DNA of 64,000 nucleotides from Sphagnum magellanicum (Eukaryota; Streptophyta; Sphagnopsida; Sphagnales; Sphagnaceae), in NCBI GenBank assembly GCA_021904315.1, contig CM038912.1:8147061-8211060 (forward strand), given 5' to 3'. The position numbers and the translations under genes are program-made. The notes beneath the pieces were generated by a model. It worked only from the letters and a program-made list of their open reading frames with translations, searched no databases and was not told the origin of the DNA. Every line of letters starts with the position of its first letter. The first letter of the stretch is position 1. Below, one piece after another: positions 24,832 to 34,903 of the stretch.

Positions 24832-27479
24832 GTGTACGTCAAGTCACACATGACCAAGGCCTACTTCAAAAGGTTTCAAGTCAAGTACAGGCGCAGGTGA
24901 GGTCAGTTTTCTGTAGGCAATCATGTGTGCAATAACGATGCATATATGGTGATCAAAGATTTACATTTGGAGGGTGGGGAGCAATTTGGAGAACCTGCAT
25001 GTAGGTACTGTCTGAACCAATGTGTGCATTGCTGTCTTGTTCTGATGTATACTCTCCTATGTGCATTGTGCAGCTGGGAAAACTGACTATCGGGCCAGGA
25101 TTCGTCTTACCACTCAGGACAAGAACAAGTACAACATCCCAAAGTACCGCTATGTTGTCCGATTTGTATCCTCTGTTGTTAAGTCCTTGTTTAGATTAGT
25201 CTGAGAATCCTGCTTTGCCTTATAATAGCCATATGTGTTTCTTTCTTTCACATTTCATTACCTGGAGTTGTCTGCCCCTTGAATATGAATTCATTTTTTC
25301 ATATTCTGTGTGATAACTTGTGTATGACTGTTGGATTCTGTTAGGGATTCTATTCCTTGTGATCTAGGTGGCACTCTCTGAATTTTGAGTGAGACTGACA
25401 GTGTCTGCACATAAGTCCAATTTTCTTTGTAATCTCTTCATTAATCATTGATTTGAGTGGCAGGAAAACGTGACGTGTAGTGCCCCTGCATGACTGCCTG
25501 TCTCCAGTTTTTGAATCCTAACGTGTTATGTCAATTCTGCTTCACTAGTCGTGTATGTTGGAACCTGAATAGTATATGCATCTGTTCCTTGACGTTTAGT
25601 TCTCCAGACCAGCAAAGACATCGTGGCTCAAATCACCTATGCCACTCTTGCTGGTGACATTGTGCTGACTGCTGCCTATGCCCATGAGCTTCCACACTAT
25701 GGCTTGAAGGGTGGTTTCACCAATTATGCTGCTGGTATGTGTTCTGTGTGCCAGTCCAAAATAATCTTTGAAAGCACCTGGAGCAAGTAGCTATTGGCAC
25801 TTCTGTGCCCGGCAAGCAATGCTTGGAATCGCCTTCCCCCAGCTCCACTTTCAGTAATGGATGGGTTGGGTGTGTCTTATGGTGGTCCATCACAGCTTAT
25901 TGCACAGGTCTTCTGCTGGCTTGACGTCACTTGAAGGAGTTTGAGCTTGATGAGGACTACCGAGGCAATGAAATGGTTTCTGATTTATTTGGTTATTGCA
26001 TGCAAATTCTGTTATTTGATGTTTGTAGAATTGCTTCTGACTCATGGGCACATTGGGTTCATAGCTGCAATGACAGGTTTTTGAAGTCACTTAATAGTAG
26101 TGGCAGCCACAGCAATATCTACCATGTGTAGGCCAGAATTAGGTTGATATTTTGATGTTTTGGTTGTTCCTGTCTGCAGGCTACTGGTGAGGACTTCAAT
26201 GTTGAGGAGGGTGAGGGCAAACCGCCATTTAGGGCTCTTCTTGATGTGGGTTTGGTCAGGACTACAACTGGAAACAGAGTTTTTGGTGCCCTGAAGGTAC
26301 CTTTCCACGTTTTTTTTGGTGCATATTCTCATAGCAAGGTTTACTAGTGTCAGGATTTGTTCATTATTTGGCATCTTATCTAGTCCAGTACTTGTCCAGT
26401 AATCCTAGATCTGTATCATAATATGGACAGTCCTTATGTATATCTTTGTGAATTTCCCTAATTCCTCTTTGTTTACTTGAAAGTTCTCTCTAGGGAAATT
26501 GCATATAGCATAAATTATCTTCTAAAAGAGGACTAAAGGATTCTCTGTTTACTCTGAAAATGAGAGAACAAATCTCTGTGGATATTATGTGGTGTGCACT
26601 AATGTATTCTCAATGTTGGGAGTTGCTTTATCAGTGGGAATCATCTCATGGGCTTCCATTCTTTCTGCTTCTTACATGGCTGGGTGTTTACGTATTGTTT
26701 TACTGCTTTGCTCAGCTGCTTTTCTATTTCTTCTATTTTTGGTTTTATGTGCTTGTTGTGAAGGGAACCTCTTTGGCTGTAGTGCCAACTCAGTTACTAT
26801 TTTCCTGATGTCCAGGAAACAAATGTGGAGACATTTGTAGTAGCTTACCTGGATTCTGATTCTTTTGCAATGTGCACTCTTGGATACCTGGCCACACATG
26901 ATGCGGATGCTGATGCAGCATCTATGGCTTCATCAGTTTGAACCCTAAACCCTATAATGGACTCTGCGTGCGATTAAGAAGTAATTCAGCTTGTTTAGCA
27001 TCACTCTGATCACTTTTTTAATACAGGGTGCTTTGGATGGAGGTTTGGACATTCCCCATAGTGAGAAGAGGTTTGCGGGTTTTAGCAAAGAGGACAAGAG
27101 TTTGAATGCTGAAACTCACTGCTAGTACATCCTGGGTGGTCACATTGCTGACTACATGAAGGTTCAGTTTCTCTCTTTCCAAGCTGCCATGACTTCACCT
27201 AGCACTACTTTTAGGTGAAATGTTTTACAAATTATATTGTCCTTCACCCACAAGAAAGTCTCCAGAGGCAACAATACTGATTCTCTTTGGGGGAATGGGC
27301 TACAGCTTTTGAAGGAGGAAGAGCCTGAGAAGTACCAAGCCCATTTCAGTGGGCTGCTGAAAGAAGGCTTGGAGGCTGATGATCTTGCAGAGATGTACAC
27401 CAGTGTGCATGCGGCCATTCGTGCTGACCCAACTGCCCAGCTAACTGAGAAGAATGCTCCTACTGAGAAGAAAATGTGA
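24832..27479 (+). pseudogene. RPL5: 60S ribosomal protein L5 (uL18) pseudogene, introns retained
   Basis: L5 binds 5S rRNA and delivers it to the large subunit. Exons by eye: 24832-24896 (MTKAYFKRFQVKYRR), 25074-25165 ([18 protein letters not shown]), 25608-25734 ([18 protein letters not shown]), 25896 to about 25970 (AYCTGLLLA), 26180-26296 ([29 protein letters not shown]), 27027-27161 ([21 protein letters not shown]) and 27306-27479 (LLKEEEPEKYQAHF, VHAAIRADP). Defects: the frame fails at the 24896/25074 junction, TGA at 25922, TAG at 27123, a weak donor near 25971, and a stop after TEKKM that removes the basic C-terminal tail. Retained introns mean a decayed duplicate gene, not a retrocopy. 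The ATG exon was not found. Confidence 0.9.
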
Positions 27480-27481
27480 CT

Positions 27482-29245
27482 ATTATAAACTATGAGATGA
27501 ACATCCAACTGCTGCACCTAGGTACCCATAGCTATTCTCTAATCCGACATGCTTAGGGCTCAAACAAACACTAGGAGAGCAGCACTGCTCTCACTCTGGA
27601 ACACTCTTCATTTTTTCCATCCCACCCAAAATACTTACGCCGTCCTTATTGTCACCCCGGAATGAATCCTCTGAACCTGAGAAAGGCCCTACCTTTGCCA
27701 TGGTCTTCAGTGGAGCCGAGTAGCCAGTGGGTCCACTTGTATTGCATCCATATATCAAATGCACAGCTAGAGTAGTGGCTGTATTGTCATCTTTCTTTTC
27801 ACCTGAGACTCTGAGACTGCACTCATTGTCGTGTTACCTTTAATTGTTGTTGTGGAGATTTCTCTGCAACTTCATGGATCTTTTTTCCAGTGGCTTTAGC
27901 GGATGTTCTGCATCCAAGTAGTCACCAGTGGTGTGCTTAAAGGATATGTTCAGGGTGCAGGAGGCCCCAACCACTACCCTATATATAGGCCTCTATGTCT
28001 TTTAGGCATAGATGCTTGCATATACAGGGACATGCTAAAATGAAATAAAAGCTCTTTCCTTCAGAAGCTTGTTGCAGCTTGAATGAGGATACTATTGACT
28101 TTTTTGATTAGCAATGTCTCTTGAGTGCTAGCCAACATCACGTCTGAGTCTTCCCATTGCTTCCGGAAAGGCAACAGAAACTCAGGACGCAGATTGTGCA
28201 TAATGGTTTGCCCAAGTTTTTGGGAAGATTATTATACGCTTATCTACACCCACTGTTGGGAGCTGATGAACTCAGTGGGTAGTCATGGCAGCTCGTCACT
28301 GCCGTTCGTGGTGAAGGTGATGGTCTGTCACTTTGTGAGTGACTCTCATGAGGTTATGACTGCACTCATTGTCGTGTTACCTTTAATTGTTGTTGTGGAG
28401 ATTTCTCTGCAACTTCATGGATCTTTCTTTTCAGCTGAGACCAGTGTATGAAGGCAGATGTTTAACACAGAAATTGGAGTCAATGCATATGAGTACGGCT
28501 CAATCCTTGAATCTGGACTACTACTTGCATTTCCAATTAGGTAATGAGACATGCTGCAGGGATGGGGCACTGGAGAAACTTTCAACTACATAGTTAGCCA
28601 AACTGCCACTCTACCCCTAGCATTTTCCACATCTGTCCATTCCTTTGACAACACGAACAGAAATTTTTTTGAAGGATAGGATGAGGCCTTGTTCTAGTAT
28701 CCAGCCAAAAAAACAAGGGCGATGAGGGCAGCTTGCAGTCTCGTCACTGTTGCAGCGACACAAGTTACTAATAATCAGGCCCCTGAATTTCTGTTTTTTC
28801 ATTCCTCACTTCAAATGCACCGAATAGAAGTGGCGAACAGGCTTATGTACGAGAAGGCAAACCGATCGGTAGCGCATTCGCGTCTGAGGTGGGGGCCGCT
28901 AAGCGGATTCGCTAGGGTTATCGCTTGCCTCCTAAGAGACAAATAGCTGGGGCTACTGTGTCCACACAGAACGTGTGGTTCTGCCCTGTTGCTTCACCCG
29001 CTCTTTCGCCTCTTCTTTTTGCTGCACGAGTAGTCTGCCGGCCCTGCCTTGCGGCGTCGGAGCTGAAGGTGGCTTTTGCATTTCCTACCGATTGTTCAGC
29101 AACATCTCCCATCCTTCTTCTTCTGCTGGTGCACCAAGGTCAGATCGCGCGACCGCCTTGCAAGCTGACGAAGAGGCGAACCACGGCCACTACCCGCCAC
29201 TGTCTGATGTTTGTGCTCCCATACTGCATCGATCCAGCTAGCACA
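27482..29245. repeat. 1.1-kb segmental repeat, copy 1 (interrupted by a 632-bp insertion)
   Basis: Outside 27810-28441 this matches 31358-32501 almost base for base (by eye above 90 percent). It begins with ATTATAAACTATGAGATGAAC just after the RPL5 stop and ends with CATCGATCCAGCTAGCACA. No protein was recognised in the conserved frames. The second copy continues into the minisatellite in front of the HNL gene. Confidence 0.9.
27810..28441. mobile_element. 632-bp insertion with 20-bp flanking duplication in repeat copy 1
   Basis: TCTTTCTTTTCACCTGAGAC (27790-27809) and TCTTTCTTTTCAGCTGAGAC (28422-28441) flank the insertion with 19/20 identity. Copy 2 has this sequence once, uninterrupted. Near each end lies a direct repeat of about 74 bp (27815-27888 and 28358-28430, beginning GACTGCACTCATTGTCGTGT). 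The middle, 28110-28350, belongs to the family seen at 16530-16770. No coding capacity, so a non-autonomous element is the simplest reading; loss from copy 2 is the alternative. Confidence 0.6.
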
Positions 29246-31007
29246 AGGGGAATTTCTCAAGGGGAATTTTCACCATGAACATCAATTATGGGAATTTGAG
29301 ACAGTCTGACTGTTAGTGAAATGCATGCGTGATGATTAGCTGCATTTGAAGATTCCATTTTGTGTAGACAATGGAAGTGGATTTTGAACTTGGAACATCT
29401 TATACTGATATGAATGAAGCTTTCTAGCAACAACTGATAGGGTATTAGGGGATAATTGTTGATCCTGCTGGGTGGGCAGAGCTTGTCAAAGAAGCATCAT
29501 CATGCAGTTACTGTAACATCAGCTGCATGTTGCCTATTTCCATTTGCTTTACTGCATCTGGCTTTGGTAAGCTGATTTCTATCACTCTTCTTGACTTGCA
29601 CTCTGACTTTATTGCCCATAGCTCTCTCATTATTCTTGGCTCTTGTTTGTTTCTAGCTTGTAAGTGACAAAATGGATGTCAATTGGATATGTACTGCACT
29701 GTGTATGAGGTCAGCCAATTCAAATCTTGTTGGACTCACTGGTTGAGACAAATTGAGGGTAAATACATTTTTCTGCCTCAAAAGATCATTCTCTTAAAAT
29801 CTCTCCATGTTATTTCTATCATCTCTCCACTCTCCTGGTCAGGTTCATGTTTTTGGTTGTCGTCCTCTTTGTCATCTCCTTCTCTTCTATGTTTTGTTGA
29901 ACTAGCCAGCATCATGACAGAGTCTTCCCATTACTGCCACCATACATGTTGGTTAATGTATCGTATTGATCTCCACCTACTGCCAAGAGCTTATGAAGCT
30001 TGTGTGGATGTTATGTTCGCTGGCCACTACCATACATGTTGAAGGTCTCTGAAGATGCTTGTGACTTTTGCTGTTGTTCAAACCACTCTCATTATCTCAG
30101 AGTCTTGTCTCTTCCTTTCCCATTTGCTGATATGCTGTTAGAACTTCAATCTTGATAACCTTATTGTCAGTTCATCTCTCAATTCTATTCAGGTTGACTT
30201 AAATTGTAAGTATGGAGATGTTCTCAATGCTTACAGAGATATCTGTTGTGCCTTTCGACAGACAAATGGGGCAAACACACCCAGTGCAACATGGATCACT
30301 AGCATGGACATACATTAGCACTATTCTCTTTGGCATACATAATTCATTTGTTGAAGACAGGTACTGCTGCTGATCTCTTTATCTGCTGATCTCTGATACT
30401 GAGTCTTACTCATACAAGGGCAAGAGAAACAGACACAGAGCAGCAGGTGGGGCAAATATGCAACTGAGTGTCACCTGAAACTTCATCTTTCTATGTTTCT
30501 ACAGGTCTATTCTGCTGACTCAAGCCTCTTTTTGTATGCAGATTCCAAAGTGTCAACTGTGACATGCAGTTTGTCAAGGTTAAAGAGTCATTAAATTGGT
30601 GATCGTCCCAATTTTCCATTCCAGTATGGTCTCAGTTGACCTCATCCTGATGAAGATTGAAGACCCTGTATTCTTTTCAAAGCAGTGAAGTGGAGATGCA
30701 AATTGTTGCTCTCCCTCACTTATTGTTCTCTACTTTTCTTCTTGTCACAGACTAGAGGTATTCAATTCCTTCAAACTTGTCTTCATCATCATTATGCATT
30801 TCCTCCTTTTCAATTCCAGTATGCAGCTGCCTGAAGTGGGAAATTGAAGTTTGGGACGGGCCCCTAGTTTGCACTACATAATTTACTGAAGTTGTTATGT
30901 TGATTAATATTCTGTCTTAGCTTCTTACCTACCTATCCTCCTCACATCACATTAATTGAAAAGATCCGTGTGGTCAATGTTGTGTCTAGTTCCAGATGTC
31001 AGTTCAA
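29246..31007. other. Unique-looking intergenic DNA between the repeat copies
   Basis: No domain was recognised in any frame. 29898-29945 carries a short match to the 16530/28110 repeat family (TCTTCCCATTACTGC and neighbours). The composition is less AT-rich than the flanks of the window. Confidence 0.45.
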
Positions 31008-31345
31008 CTTGCAGTGAGACAGAGAAATTGGTTCAGTCCAGACTACAGCACCTGGAAAGCAGCTGAGGCACCCATCACCAGAAGCAAGTCACCTTGCACT
31101 GACACAAAGAAATTAGTTCAGTACAGACTGCAGCATCTGGACAGCAGCTGAGGTACCCATCACCAGAAGCATGTCCCTTGCACTGACACAAAGAAATCAG
31201 TTCAGTACAGACTGCAGCACCGGGTCAACAGCTGAGGTGCCCTCATCAGAAGCAAGTCACCTTGCACTCAGACAAAGAAACTAGTTCAGTACAGACTGCA
31301 GCACGTTGACAAAAGCTGAGGTACCAATCACCAGAAACAACAAGT
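31008..31345. repeat. Tandem repeat, four units of 84-85 bp
   Basis: Units begin CTTGCA(C/G)TGA at 31008, 31093, 31177 and 31261. Each contains CAGTACAGACTGCAGCAC or close variants, then AGCTGAGGTACCCATCACCAG. It ends 12 bp before copy 2 of the 1.1-kb repeat. Confidence 0.9.
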
Positions 31346-31357
31346 ACCATACCTTCC

Positions 31358-32501
31358 ATTATAAACTATGAGATGAACATTCAACTGCTGCACCTAGGTA
31401 CCCATAGCTATTCTCTAATCTGACATGCTTAGGGCTCAAACAAACACTAGGAGAGCAGCACTGCTCTCACTCTGGAACACTTCATTTTTTCCATCCCACC
31501 CAAAATACTTATGCTGCCCTTATTGTCACCCCAGAATGAATCATTTGAACCTGAGAAAGGCCCTACCTCTGTCATGGCCTTCAGTGGAGCCGAATAGCCA
31601 ATGGGTCCACTTGTATCGCATCCATATATCAAATGCACAGCTAGAGTAGTGGCTGCATTGTCATCTTTCTTTTCAGCTGAGACCAGGGTATGAAGGCAGA
31701 TGTTTAACACAGAAATTGGAATCAATATATGGAATCAATATATATGAGTACGGCGCAATCCTTGAATCTGGACTACTACTTGCATTTCCAATTAGGTAAG
31801 GATACAAGCTGCAGGGATGGGGCACTGGAGAAACTTTCAACTACATAGTTAGCCAAACTGCCACTCTACCCCTAGCATTTTCCACATCTGTCCATTCCTT
31901 TGACAACACGAACAGAATTTTGTTTTGAAGGATAGGATGAGGCCTTGTTCCAGTGTCCAGCCAAAAAAACAAGGGCGATGAGGGCAGCTTGCAGTCTCGT
32001 CACTGTTGCAGCGACACAAGTTACTAATAATCAGGCACCTGAATTTCTGTTTTCTCATTCCTCACTTCAAATGCAGCGAATAGAAGTGGCGAACAGGCTT
32101 ATGTACGAGAAGGCAAACCGATCGCTAGCGCATTCGCGTCTGAGGTGGGGCCCGCTAAGCGGATTCCCTAGGGTTACCGCTTGCCTCCTGAGAGACAAAT
32201 AGCTGGGGCTACAGTATCCAGATTCAGAACGTGTGGTTCTGCCCTGTTGCTTCACCCGCTCTTTCGCCTCTTCTTTTTGCTGCACGAGTAGTCTGCCGGC
32301 CCTGCCTTGCGACGTCGGAGCTGAAGGTGGCTTTGCATTTCCTACCGATTGTTCAGCAACATCTCCCATCCTTTTTCTTCTGCTGGTGCCCCAAGGTCAG
32401 ATCGCGCGACCGCCTTGCAAGCTGACGAAGAGGCGAACCACGGCCACTACCCGCCACTGTCTGATTTTGCACTCCCATCCTGCATCGATCCAGCTAGCAC
32501 A
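31358..32501. repeat. 1.1-kb segmental repeat, copy 2 (uninterrupted), 5' of the HNL gene
   Basis: Matches 27482-29245 minus its insertion. The 3' part overlaps the first unit of the 32416-33115 minisatellite, so the duplication that made copy 1 captured less than one unit of that array. Confidence 0.9.
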
Positions 32502-33115
32502 GTGCACTGCATCTTCTTTTGCTGCATCGAGATCTGGCGCCCGACCTACAAGCTGACGAAGAGACGAAGCCCAAGCGCGACCAAACCGCCTTCTGGTGTG
32601 TGCGCTACCAAGCTATACCGATGCAGGTAGGCTGCATCTTTTCTCTCATCGAGATTCTTCCGCCCTGCAAGTTGACAAGTAGACTAACCATGACGGCAAA
32701 CCCCGTCGCCTTCTGGTGTCTATACTACCGAACTAGACGGATCCAGCTACGTTGCACCTTCTTTTCTCGCATCGAGATCAGTTCCGTCCCATAAGCTGAC
32801 AAATAGACGCACCACGACCGCAGAACTCACCGCCTTCTGGTGTGCGCTACCAAGCTACTTTGATCCGGCGAGGTTTCACCTTCCTTTTCCGCGTCGAGAT
32901 CGAGCGGCCGCCCCTGCAAACTGACGAAGAGATGAACCACGGCTGCAGATCCCATCGCCTTCTGGTGTGTGCGCTACCAATCTAGACTACACCTGCTTTT
33001 TCCGCATCGAGATTGGGCGCCCGCCCCTGCAAGCAGATGAAGACACGAACCAGGACCGCAGACCCCACCCCCTTCTGGTGTGCGCGCTACCAAGCTACAC
33101 ACCGCGCTATCTAGC
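32416..33115. repeat. GC-rich minisatellite, six units of about 113-131 bp, abutting the HNL gene
   Basis: Units begin at about 32416, 32547, 32666, 32791, 32915 and 33028 with TGCAAGCTGACGAAGAG or variants. Most continue with a CGACCGCAGACCCCACCGCC-like phrase, CTTCTGGTGTG(TG)CGCTACCAAGCTA and CGCATCGAGAT. GC content is well above the surroundings. It ends about 400 bp before the first in-frame ATG of the HNL gene, so it probably occupies the promoter or 5' UTR. Confidence 0.9.
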
Positions 33116-33315
33116 CGCACACCGCGCTGCACCTGACAGACCCCGTACCGCACTACGCTTTTCGCACTTGCACCCGCGCATATAACTTAGTGAAGGAAGG
33201 CACAGCCTGTGGGCGACGTGCCATCTCTCCTCAGTTCCTATTTCTACCTTACCAATCAAATCTGTGCAGCAGTTTCACAACGCGTAATCACGCCAACTCT
33301 TCTGCAATCTCGTAA

Positions 33316-33522
33316 ATCGTACTCATCCCACGAGTGACGGGGATTTCTTTCCGCCAGATCGTTTTGGTGCATCGATTCTTGAGAAAAACAACACTCCCAT
33401 CAACAATCCTAATTGTTGCATCGACACTCCTAATCCTTTTTTGCATCCACAGTTTTTTGTTCCGAAAGTGGCAAGGGCGATCAATTGTTTGTGAGGGTGA
33501 AACTTGGGTTTTCGATGTGCAG
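33316..33522 (+). other. Open frame upstream of the HNL ATG with a possible membrane anchor
   Basis: The hydrolase frame stays open back to a TAA at 33313 and encodes a hydrophobic run of about 20 residues (STILIVASTLLILFCI..) followed by a basic RKWQGR. No ATG lies in this stretch. Either an upstream exon supplies the start, an ATG was lost, or it is 5' UTR. If coding, the receptor would have an N-terminal membrane anchor. Confidence 0.35.
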
Positions 33523-34903
33523 ATGCCTCCCGTGACACAAGTATGGCCACCCGACGACCACAAGGGTCCCATTCATTTTGACGTTGTGTTCTTCCACGGC
33601 TTCCAATTCGGGCAGGATGCACACAACATGTGGAAAACCACATGGTCGACACGAAATCACCTAGAAACATGTTGGCCCCAAGAATGGTTGGGACCAAAAT
33701 TGGGCAACAATGTCAGAATCTTGCTCCTCTCCTACGATGCATATGCCACCAAATCCAAGTCGCATGAATTTGGATATACTGAAGATGTTTCACATATTGC
33801 ACAGAATTTGGTGCAAAGCGTGGTGACCAGGTTTGCTTAAGAACCTATATTTGTCTATCGCAATATTTCCATCTATTTGTTATAAGGATTGCGTGGATTT
33901 AGGATTTAACACACACAAATTAATTATATTTTAAAATTACAAACTAGGTACTAGAAATATGGGTGATTCAAATATGTTGTAATTTTTTGAAGCATGCCTT
34001 TGTGGAAGAGGTGAGGAGTTTAGATCCAACGTGTAAATTCCATTGTAGATTGTTCTTTTTAAGGTGTTTATGTGCAAGTTACAAGTGTTGTGGACTTGAA
34101 CATACAAGAGGCATGCACTTGAACTTGTGGGATGTACCAAATTCACGGTGAGCATAGATCTTAGCATATTGACTATTGAAAGAATGCCACACATGGCTAT
34201 TATGTGCTTATTTAATGTTGTGCTTGTTTGATCTTGATCTACAGTTCTGAGTGGAAGTTGGGCCAAGAACACCCCTTTGTGCTTGTAGGGCACAGCTTTG
34301 GTGGTATTATCATCAAGAGTTTGGTCATTGAGATTCATAAGATATCTCAACAACAACATTTTAACAATCTAGAAAAAAGTGATGTTGAAAAGGCAAATGT
34401 TTTTTTGAAAAATATGCTTGGGGTGGCCTTTTATGCTGTACCACATGTTAGATCACAGCCATTAATTCAATATATTTATAAACAATGTGAAATCAGTTTG
34501 GACTCCAAGCATTTGGCCAAAGTCTTGAAAAATATTGATTCCTCCATATCCAAGGCAGCAGATTTATCAAATGATTTCTTTAATACACTTGCAAGTTGCA
34601 CAAACGTTTATGGTGTTTATGTTTTCATCGAAACCAAACCTATTGATGATAATGTGGTAAGTGATGAGCATTGTCAACTGTGCAATGAATGGTTAGCATT
34701 CAAAGACTATTGTATAAAAAGTTAATAGGATTGAAAAATATTTGGTTTTGCAGGGTATGATTGTGGAATATGGACTAGCCCAAATTCTAGGACACAAATG
34801 TTATAGAGTTGAAGGTTGTGATCATTTCAATGTTTGCAAGCCACCTGATCAAAACCATCCAAGTTATAATATGCTTCTGCAATTTTTGGGGGATTGTAGA
34901 AAG
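33523..34903 (+). other. HNL hydrolase-domain exons 1-3
   Basis: HFDVVFFHGFQFG resembles the oxyanion strand-loop of SERAC1/lipase-type hydrolases. VRILLLSYDA follows, then LVGHSFGGIIIKSL carries the GxSxG nucleophile elbow. GVAFYAVPHVRS matches the family's GTPHxGS segment, and GCDHFNVCKP holds the expected catalytic His. A candidate acid residue lies in the PIDDN segment at the exon 2/3 junction. The triad therefore looks complete, so an active serine hydrolase is plausible; the substrate is unknown. Confidence 0.85.

Noticed and set aside
24832..27479. Functional RPL5 gene
   Set aside because: Two in-frame stops, a junction that does not keep frame and loss of the C-terminal tail make a normal L5 protein impossible by the visible splice sites.
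28925..29278. Overlapping 88-117-codon ORFs, repeated at 32231-32630
   Set aside because: They are open in two frames at once and follow the GC-rich repeat. The frames diverge between copies by indels, so coding is unlikely.
29683..30042. 119-codon plus-strand ORF
   Set aside because: Ser/Leu-rich translation without domain, part of which belongs to a dispersed repeat.
31008..33115. CRISPR-like array
   Set aside because: Units are contiguous with no unique spacers, and the genome is eukaryotic; these are ordinary tandem repeats.
33288..33697. Minus-strand ORFs opposite HNL exon 1 (94 and 124 codons)
   Set aside because: They are shadows of the hydrolase exon, which has clear family motifs on the plus strand.
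33963..34359. ORFs in HNL intron 1 on both strands
   Set aside because: The segment lies between a GT donor at 33831 and an AG acceptor at 34244 that join the hydrolase in frame; no domain is seen.
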